Below, in pieces: positions 58,811 to 64,000 of a DNA stretch of 64,000 nucleotides. Origin of the DNA: Betaproteobacteria bacterium (GTDB lineage: Bacteria; Pseudomonadota; Gammaproteobacteria; Burkholderiales; Ga0077523); assembly GCA_016713305.1 (NCBI GenBank), contig JADJPK010000018.1, forward strand, positions 44,555 through 108,554. The letters run 5' to 3'. How positions within the stretch are numbered: position 1 is the first letter of the stretch; every line of letters begins with the position of its first letter. Below the pieces are notes generated by a model. That model was not told the origin of the DNA. It was given only the letters and a program-made list of their open reading frames with translations, and searched no databases. The position numbers and the translations under genes are program-made.

Positions 58811-59032
58811 ATGACGCGCGCCATCGCCGATCTGCTGTGGTGGCTGTGCTGGCACGGTTGGAAGTCGCTCAGAGCGCTATCCGGAGACGACGCCTACGAC
58901 CGCTATCTGGCCAGCAGACTCCCCGACGATTCTTGCGGGCCTCCCATACCCCGGTCGCGCTTCTTCGAACTGCAGGTCAACCGGAAATGGGATCGCATCA
59001 CCGCCTGCGGCCGGTATTCCGATCTTCGCTGA
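58811..59032 (+). CDS. YbdD/YjiX-like (DUF466) small protein
   Basis: A 73-residue protein with an aromatic N-terminus (DLLWWLCWHGWKSLRAL), then SGDDAYDRYLA and FFELQVNRKW. This resembles the YbdD/YjiX family (GxxxYxxYxxH...FFxxRxxxKW), though the usual terminal Cys pair is reduced to one Cys. Family members normally follow the transporter CstA or BtsT; none is adjacent here. It lies 37 bp after the cyclase-FHA gene on the same strand. Confidence 0.65.
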   Translation: MTRAIADLLWWLCWHGWKSLRALSGDDAYDRYLASRLPDDSCGPPIPRSRFFELQVNRKWDRITACGRYSDLR

Positions 59033-59104
59033 ACGGTTCCCGCCTCGCGCGAGTCGCCCCCCCGGGCATTTCACCCCGGCATCGTTGCCGCGTGATGGCT
59101 GACG

Positions 59105-59608
59105 TCAGGCGGTGAACGGGCGCCCGGCGATGTCGATGATCCCTTCGAGCGCGGCCACCACGCTGCGACCGCGGACCTCGGCCCGATCGCCGGGAAACCG
59201 GAATGTCCGCACTTCACGGACGCCATCCGATCTTCCCCACGCCAGACATACCATGCCCACCGGCTTGGCCGGCGTGCCGCCTCCAGGACCCGCGACACCG
59301 CTGACCGCGACCGCCACCTGGGCTCCGCTTCGAGCCAGCGCACCCTCGACCATTTCAAGGACCACGGGCTCCGATACGGCACCGTGCCGGGCGAGAGTAT
59401 CGGCAGAAACGCCCAACTCGGTCCGCTTGGCATCGTTGCTGTAGGTAACGTAGCCGCGCTCGTACCAGCCGGAACTCCCGGCCACCATGGTGATCGCGGC
59501 CCCGATGCCGCCCCCCGTGCAGGATTCGGCCGTGGTCAGACGCAAGCCACGCGACGCAAGCGCCTGCCCCGCCCTGGCCGCGAGATCGTGGAGAGAGGCG
59601 TCATCCAT
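59105..59608 (-). CDS. pncC: Nicotinamide-nucleotide amidase (CinA C-terminal type)
   Basis: PncC (167 aa) deamidates NMN to nicotinic acid mononucleotide in NAD salvage. The single CinA domain shows LTTAESCTGGGIGAAIT with the active Ser/Thr, YVTYSNDAKRTELGVS, AVSEPVVLEMVEGA and AVSGVAGPGGGTPAKPVG. There is no N-terminal MoCF domain. It overlaps pgpA by 8 nt and ends the ribBX-ribH-nusB-thiL-pgpA-pncC series. Confidence 0.95.
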   Translation of the reverse strand: MDDASLHDLAARAGQALASRGLRLTTAESCTGGGIGAAITMVAGSSGWYERGYVTYSNDAKRTELGVSADTLARHGAVSEPVVLEMVEGALARSGAQVAVAVSGVAGPGGGTPAKPVGMVCLAWGRSDGVREVRTFRFPGDRAEVRGRSVVAALEGIIDIAGRPFTA

Positions 59609-60113
59609 CCGTCACCACCGTCTTCCAGATAGCGATTGCGAGCAGGACATAGAACGCAGCCAGCAGGTCGTCCAGCATCACGCCAAACCCGCCTTTCAGC
59701 GTCCGGTCGAAGTGGCCGATGGGCGGAGGCTTGACGATGTCGAAGAAGCGGAAGAGCAAGAATCCGGCGACCTGCCACCAGAGCGTCTTGGGAATCATGA
59801 ACATCACGAGCAGGAACGCGACGATCTCGTCGAACACGATCCCGCCGTGATCGTGCACGCCGAGCGCCCTGCCGGTGCGGTTGCATGCCCAGATGCCCAG
59901 CGCGAACAGCCCAAGCAGGACAAGCAGGAACTGGCCGTCGGAAAGTCGCGGATGAAGGAACCAGAAGAGGGGCACGGCGGCCAGGGTTCCGGCCGTGCCG
60001 GGTCCCGGCCGCATCAATCCGGAACCGAAGCCGAACGCGATGAAGTGGGCCGGGTGCCGAAGGACGAACGCGGCGGTCGGACGGACTGGCGAGGACTCAA
60101 CGGAAGTGGTCAT
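59601..60113 (-). CDS. pgpA: Phosphatidylglycerophosphatase A
   Basis: PgpA (170 aa from the ATG at 60113) dephosphorylates phosphatidylglycerophosphate to phosphatidylglycerol at the inner membrane. Typical motifs are GFGSGLMRPGPGTAGTLAAVP, VHDHGGIVFDEIVAFL with acidic metal ligands, and FRFFDIVKPPPI with LKGGFGVMLDDLLAAFY. Four hydrophobic helices are visible. The start overlaps thiL by 17 nt, the standard thiL-pgpA arrangement. Confidence 0.96.
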   Translation of the reverse strand: MTTSVESSPVRPTAAFVLRHPAHFIAFGFGSGLMRPGPGTAGTLAAVPLFWFLHPRLSDGQFLLVLLGLFALGIWACNRTGRALGVHDHGGIVFDEIVAFLLVMFMIPKTLWWQVAGFLLFRFFDIVKPPPIGHFDRTLKGGFGVMLDDLLAAFYVLLAIAIWKTVVTDG

Positions 60114-61050
60114 AGCCACTTCTCGACGTGTCCATGACGCAACCGCTTCGATCGAAGACACGCACTCCCGGGCCTTCGACGATGCGGCCGATGCGGGTCA
60201 GCGCGACCGGGGATTCCGAGGCGATGCGTGACACGGCCTCGCGCGATCGTTCCGGTGCGGTCACGATCAGTTCGTAGTCGTCGCCGCCCCCCAGCACGGC
60301 CGCTGCGCGATCCTGAGGCGAAAGGGTGGCGAGCGCGGAGGAATGCGGCAGCCGATCCCACTGAAGCTCCGCACCCGCGTTGGAGGCTTCGCACACATGG
60401 CCAAGGTCGGCGAGGAGTCCATCCGAAACATCGATGGCCGCCTGTGCGACGCCGGCGAGACGTGTGCCCAGTGACACTCGCGGTTCCGGACGATCGAGCC
60501 GGCGGCGGCAATGCCGCACGTCCGCGGAATGCGCACCGGTGGCTTCACGATACGTCCGCAGACCGAATGCCGCCTCCCCGGTACACCCGCTGACATAGAT
60601 GTCGTCGCCGATGCGCGCGGCACTCCGCCGCAAGGCCCGGTCAGGCGCCACTTCTCCGATCGCCGTCACGCACAGATTGCGCGGCCCTTTCGTGGTGTCG
60701 CCTCCCGCCAGGTCGACGTCGAACCTGCGCGCGAGCGCCAGCAGTCCGCGGGAGAACGCCTCGCACCATTCGTCGCCGGCGTCCGGCAATGCCATGGCGA
60801 GAAAGGCCCACCGCGGCTGGGCACCCATCGCTGCAAGGTCCGAGAGATTCACGGCAAGGGTCTTGTGTCCGAGAGACTCCGGGTCGGCACCGGCCAGGAA
60901 ATGGACGCCTTCCACGAGCATGTCGGTCGTCACGGCAAGCTGGCGGCCGGGCGTCGGTGCGAGCAGGGCCGCATCGTCGCCTCCTGCCACCGCTGTGTGA
61001 CTGACACCCGGCGTGAAGTACCGGGCAATGAGAGCGAACTCGGAAGACAT
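60097..61050 (-). CDS. thiL: Thiamine-monophosphate kinase
   Basis: ThiL (317 aa) makes thiamine diphosphate from thiamine monophosphate. The family signatures are GGDDAALL, TTDMLVEGVHF, GHKTLAVNLSDLAAMGAQP, the metal site LAGGDTTKGP, AIDVSDGLLADLGHVC and GGGDDYEL. It lies about 105 bp after nusB and overlaps pgpA. Intact. Confidence 0.96.
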   Translation of the reverse strand: MSSEFALIARYFTPGVSHTAVAGGDDAALLAPTPGRQLAVTTDMLVEGVHFLAGADPESLGHKTLAVNLSDLAAMGAQPRWAFLAMALPDAGDEWCEAFSRGLLALARRFDVDLAGGDTTKGPRNLCVTAIGEVAPDRALRRSAARIGDDIYVSGCTGEAAFGLRTYREATGAHSADVRHCRRRLDRPEPRVSLGTRLAGVAQAAIDVSDGLLADLGHVCEASNAGAELQWDRLPHSSALATLSPQDRAAAVLGGGDDYELIVTAPERSREAVSRIASESPVALTRIGRIVEGPGVRVFDRSGCVMDTSRSGYDHFR

Positions 61051-61155
61051 GACGGAATTCTAACCGCCCCTGCTCCGGGCTTCGTCACGAGGGAGGTGCG
61101 ATGCTTCGGATAGCGGACCGGCAAGGGGGCGAGGACCGAGGTCGCCCGTGCCGGA

Positions 61156-61611
61156 TCAACGCCGCCGGGCTTCGTCCGGCCGCACTTCCATAGCAAGGCG
61201 GTCGAGCACTCCGTTGACGTACTTGTGACCATCGGTGCCGCCGAAGGTCTTGGCCAGTTCCACGGCCTCGTTGATGATGACCCGATAGGGCGTCTCGACG
61301 TGCGCCGACAGCTCCAGCGCCCCCATCAGCAGAATGGCATGTTCAACAGGAGACAGGCTGTCGACCTTCCGGTCGAGCAGCGGGGCGAGCGATTCGCGCA
61401 GTCCTTCGGAATGGGACAGGACACCGTCCACGATACGGTCGTACAGGGCGGCATCCGCCTTCGGAAAGCGCTCGTCCAGCCGGGCGTCCCGCTTGATCTC
61501 CATGGCTTCACGAGGATTGATGAGCCAGGCGTAGAGCGTCTGGACGGCCAGTTCGCGGCTGATGCGCCGCGCGTTCTTGGGGCGGGGTCTGGGCTCTGCG
61601 GAATCAGTCAC
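61156..61611 (-). CDS. nusB: Transcription antitermination factor NusB
   Basis: NusB (151 aa from a GTG at 61611 overlapping the ribH stop) pairs with S10 (NusE) at boxA in rRNA antitermination. Typical sequence includes ARRISRELAVQTLYAWLI, FPKADAALYDRIVDGVL, PVEHAILLMGALEL, TPYRVIINEAVELAKTFGGTDGHKYVNGVLDRLA. Standard size and neighbours. A short Arg/Pro-rich N-terminal extension precedes the fold. Confidence 0.95.
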   Translation of the reverse strand: MTDSAEPRPRPKNARRISRELAVQTLYAWLINPREAMEIKRDARLDERFPKADAALYDRIVDGVLSHSEGLRESLAPLLDRKVDSLSPVEHAILLMGALELSAHVETPYRVIINEAVELAKTFGGTDGHKYVNGVLDRLAMEVRPDEARRR

Positions 61612-62086
61612 GTTCGTCCTCGATGGCCTGGAGCAGGTTGGCCATCTCCACGGCCACACGCCCCGCCTCGGCCCCCTTGACGTGCATGCGTTCCTCCGCC
61701 TGGGCATCCGTCTCGGTGGTCAGCACTCCATTCGCGACCGGAACACCGCTGTCGAGCTGCACCCGCATGATCCCGGCCGCGGACTGGTCGGACACGATCT
61801 CGAAGTGATACGTCTCGCCGCGGATCACGGCGCCCAGCGCCACCAGTGCCGTGAACTGGCCCGACCCGGCCAGCTTGGAAAGCGCGATGGGAATCTCGAG
61901 TGCGCCCGCGACCGTGACGATCGTGATGTCGTCCTTTCGGACTCCGAGCGACAGCAGTTCGGTCACGCACGCGCGCAGGAGCGCATCGCACACACCGGAA
62001 TTGAAACGGCTCATGACGATGCCGATCGTCAGCCCCTCCCCCGAGAGATCGGATCCGATCTCGTAGATGTCGTCGTACCTTGCCAT
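61604..62086 (-). CDS. ribH: 6,7-dimethyl-8-ribityllumazine synthase
   Basis: RibH (160 aa) joins the ribityl-uracil and the dihydroxybutanone phosphate made by the upstream gene. The active-site sequence is clear: VMSRFNSGVCDALL, AGALEIPIAL, LGAVIRGETYHFEIV with the catalytic His, and GVLTTETDAQAEER. It lies 14 bp after ribBX and overlaps nusB. Confidence 0.96.
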   Translation of the reverse strand: MARYDDIYEIGSDLSGEGLTIGIVMSRFNSGVCDALLRACVTELLSLGVRKDDITIVTVAGALEIPIALSKLAGSGQFTALVALGAVIRGETYHFEIVSDQSAAGIMRVQLDSGVPVANGVLTTETDAQAEERMHVKGAEAGRVAVEMANLLQAIEDERD

Positions 62087-62100
62087 GGTGTTCTCCCGGA

Positions 62101-63210
62101 TCAGGCGGATCGCGCAGGCGGCCGGGGCTCGACGTGCCCGGTCACCTCGAGGTCGAAGCCGGTCATGCTGGGCATGCGGCGAGGATGTGCGAGAAGGCGC
62201 ATGCGCGCCACGCCCAGGTCACGGAGGATCTGGGCTCCGATGCCGTAGGTGCGCAGATCCAGCTTGCGCCGCCCGTTCCCGCGGCTATCGGCACAGACGC
62301 GCGCGAGCAGATCGGCGCCCGTCTCGGTCCTGTGCAGCAGGACGATCACGCCGCGGCCCTCGCCGGCAATGGTCTGCATGGCATCGTTCAGACTCCACGA
62401 GTGCGTGGTGTCCCTCGCGTCCAGAGCATCCAGAGCCGAGAACGGTTCATGCACACGCACGAGAACCTCGTCCTCCGTGGCCACGTCCCCCTTCACGAGT
62501 GCGAGATGCGTGTCGCGCGTGGTCTTGTCCACGTACGCGACGAGGCGGAAATCGCCGTGAACGCTTGGCAGGACCCGCTCGTGGGCACGTTCGACCAGAG
62601 ACTCCGTCCGGCTGCGATAGTGGATGAGATCCGCGATGGTTCCGATCTTGAGGCCATGCTGCCTGGAGAATTCCACGAGGTCCGGCAGCCGCGCCATGGT
62701 GCCGTCGTCCTTGAGGATCTCGCAGATGACGGCGGCGGGTTCCACGCCGGCGAGCTGGGCAAGATCGCAGCCCGCCTCGGTGTGGCCGGCCCTCACGAGC
62801 ACACCGCCGGGCTGGGCCATCAGCGGGAAGATGTGTCCCGGCTGCACGACGTCGCCAGGCCGGGCATCCCGCTCCACTGCAGTCCTGACCGTATGCGCAC
62901 GATCCGCCGCCGAGATGCCGGTCGTGACGCCCTCGGCTGCCTCGATCGATACCGTGAAATTCGTCCCCATCTGCGAACGGTTGCTGGACACCATCAGGCC
63001 CAGGTTCAACTGCCGGCAGCGAGACTCCGTCAACGTGAGACAGATGAGCCCCCGTCCGAATCGGGCCATGAAGTTGATGGCCTCGGGGGTGACGAACTGG
63101 GCCGCCATGACGAGATCGCCTTCGTTCTCGCGATCCTCCTCGTCGACGAGCACGACCATGCGGCCGGCGCGAAGCTCGTCGATGATCTCGGGTGTTGCAC
63201 TGATGGTCAT
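62101..63210 (-). CDS. ribB: 3,4-dihydroxy-2-butanone 4-phosphate synthase with degenerate GTP cyclohydrolase II domain (RibBX)
   Basis: 369 residues from the ATG at 63210. The N-terminal RibB domain is intact (VVLVDEEDRENEGDLVMAAQFVT, FMARFGRGLICL, AVERDARPGDVVQPGHIFPL, GHTEAGCDLAQLAG). The C-terminal RibA-like domain keeps the fold (FRLVAYVDKTTRDTHLALVKGD, YGIGAQILRDLGVARMRLL), but the three zinc cysteines that follow VRVH in true RibA are absent (VRVHEPFSALDALDARDT). It should therefore make the butanone phosphate only, and GTP cyclohydrolase II must be encoded elsewhere. No FMN riboswitch is visible upstream. Confidence 0.93.
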   Translation of the reverse strand: MTISATPEIIDELRAGRMVVLVDEEDRENEGDLVMAAQFVTPEAINFMARFGRGLICLTLTESRCRQLNLGLMVSSNRSQMGTNFTVSIEAAEGVTTGISAADRAHTVRTAVERDARPGDVVQPGHIFPLMAQPGGVLVRAGHTEAGCDLAQLAGVEPAAVICEILKDDGTMARLPDLVEFSRQHGLKIGTIADLIHYRSRTESLVERAHERVLPSVHGDFRLVAYVDKTTRDTHLALVKGDVATEDEVLVRVHEPFSALDALDARDTTHSWSLNDAMQTIAGEGRGVIVLLHRTETGADLLARVCADSRGNGRRKLDLRTYGIGAQILRDLGVARMRLLAHPRRMPSMTGFDLEVTGHVEPRPPARSA

Positions 63211-63306
63211 GCGTTGCGTTGCCTGATGTGCGTTCGCCTGAGGCGAAGCGAGAGACACCTGCGCCAAGAAGTCGCCCGTGCGTGCCGCCCGCGCGAAAGG
63301 GACCGC

Positions 63307-63335
63307 ATTCTACCGTGTCGACCCGGCCTCGGCAT
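63307..63335 (-). promoter_or_regulatory. Candidate sigma-70 promoter for the riboflavin operon
   Basis: On the minus strand TAGAAT (63312-63307) is a good -10. ATGCCG (63335-63330) with 17 bp spacing is a poor -35. It lies about 97 bp before the ribBX ATG. The rest of 63211-63469 shows no gene and no recognisable riboswitch. Confidence 0.35.
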
Positions 63336-63469
63336 CCGGACTCCGGGCGTCCACGCGGAAACTCCGGCGCGGCCACGACGCCGGGGAAACGTACGCCGGC
63401 ACGCCGCAAACGCGGTTCCGCGAGCGAGGATCTCGCCGAACGAAGCCCCAGTCTGCCTGTCCCCGCTGA

Positions 63470-64000
63470 TCAGGCCCGTTCGCCGCGAATGAGATCCGAC
63501 GCCTTCTCCGCGATCGCCATCGTCGCCGCGCACGTGTTGGCCGAAGGAATGCGGGGCATGACCGAGGCGTCCACGACTCTCAGTGCGTCCACACCGTGGA
63601 CCCTGAGCGATGCGTCGACCACGGCGCCGGGATCGCCTGCCGGTCCCATCCGGGCGGTGCCGTTCACGTGATAGGACGACACGCCGTATCGCCGGATGAA
63701 GTCCAGGACCTCGTCGTCCCGCTGGACCTGCACTCCGGGCATGCTCTCCGACACCACGAACGGAGAGAGCGCCCGGGTGCGCAACAGCCTCCGCGCCAGC
63801 CGTACGCCGTCGATCAGCGTGCGCCGGTCCTCGGCGTGCGACAGGTAGTTGGGCTGGATCCGTGGAGCCGCGAACGGATCGGATGACCGGATCTCCACCG
63901 TGCCGGTGCTTTGCGGACGGTGCTGCCAGACGCCGCAGGTCATGCCCGGAAAGACGTCCAGCACGCCGACGTAACCTTCGCGGTAGCTCGCGGGCGAAGA
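63470..64000 (-). CDS. GMC oxidoreductase (choline dehydrogenase-like), N-terminal part outside window
   Basis: The C-terminal 176 residues of a GMC flavoprotein alcohol oxidase or dehydrogenase. The frame is open to base 64000. Visible family features are SSPASYREGY, RSSDPFAAPRIQPNYLS, the active-site His in VSSYHVNGTARMG and the late VDASVMPRIPSANTCAATMAIAEKASDLI, which binds FAD and supplies the second catalytic residue (Asn). The substrate cannot be told. It is on the same strand as ribBX, but 259 bp apart, so probably separately transcribed. Confidence 0.9.
   Translation of the reverse strand, partial: SSPASYREGYVGVLDVFPGMTCGVWQHRPQSTGTVEIRSSDPFAAPRIQPNYLSHAEDRRTLIDGVRLARRLLRTRALSPFVVSESMPGVQVQRDDEVLDFIRRYGVSSYHVNGTARMGPAGDPGAVVDASLRVHGVDALRVVDASVMPRIPSANTCAATMAIAEKASDLIRGERA

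Noticed and set aside
63211..63469. FMN riboswitch before ribBX
   Set aside because: The conserved RFN-element blocks are not present in the leader.

Overview
The window is GC-rich chromosomal DNA, coding almost wall to wall, and reads as Betaproteobacteria. The evidence is gene content and order: bamC-dapA; fli genes with a FleSR-type sigma-54 regulator; aat-bpt; rnfB-nth-DUF1841; tldD-nitrilase-yhdP-glnE-ilvE-zinc-finger-waaF; recA-recX-alaS; and ribBX-ribH-nusB-thiL-pgpA-pncC. A member of the Rhodocyclales/Nitrosomonadales side is my guess. No rRNA, tRNA, insertion sequence, prophage or CRISPR array was seen.

Layout. 1-2288 (minus): 3' part of bamC, dapA and a small methyltransferase. 2285-16796 (minus): a flagellar block running fleS-fleR, fliE-F-G-H-I-J-K, then fliL-M-N-O-P-Q-R. 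It has a sigma-54-type promoter before fliE and a terminator-like structure between fliK and fliL. 17083-20882 (plus): sodC, the N-degron transferases aat and bpt, a crotonase-family gene and pyrD. 21081-26193 (plus): a giant GltD/PyrK-like flavin/Fe-S oxidoreductase, rnfB, nth and DUF1841. 26258-30353: a quinoprotein-relay island of two c-type cytochromes, a fused SoxYZ-like carrier and two metallo-beta-lactamase-fold proteins, with a 27-bp tandem repeat inside it. 30426-32926: cobalamin adenosyltransferase, an ECF sigma/anti-sigma pair and a cyclic-nucleotide-binding protein. 33021-49248: tldD, nitrilase, yhdP, glnE, a membrane nucleotide cyclase, ilvE, a zinc-finger protein, waaF, an NTF2-like protein, a YheT hydrolase and algC. 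49269-58773: an EAL-HDOD protein, an SRPBCC protein, alaS-recX-recA, and a Ser/Thr kinase-HDOD-GAF protein followed by a nucleotide cyclase-FHA protein. 58811-64000: a YbdD-like protein, pncC, pgpA, thiL, nusB, ribH, ribBX and the C-terminal part of a GMC oxidoreductase cut by the window edge.

Two parts deserve most attention. First, the relay island: a SoxYZ-like carrier keeps its carrier cysteine, one metallohydrolase keeps its zinc motif, and the divergent one has lost it. No PQQ dehydrogenase lies nearby. Second, the signalling genes: a kinase fused to HDOD and GAF overlaps a class III cyclase fused to FHA. Another cyclase, a stand-alone cNMP-binding protein and an EAL-HDOD protein lie in the same window, suggesting phosphorylation-to-cyclic-nucleotide coupling.

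Quality warning: about a dozen conserved genes (dapA, fliI, fliF, fleR, sodC, aat, pyrD, the giant oxidoreductase, glnE, the membrane cyclase, ilvE, the YheT hydrolase, algC) are broken by indels, mostly one base and often in G/C runs. This fits sequencing or assembly error far better than mass gene decay. I give each such gene as one feature and state where the frame changes.
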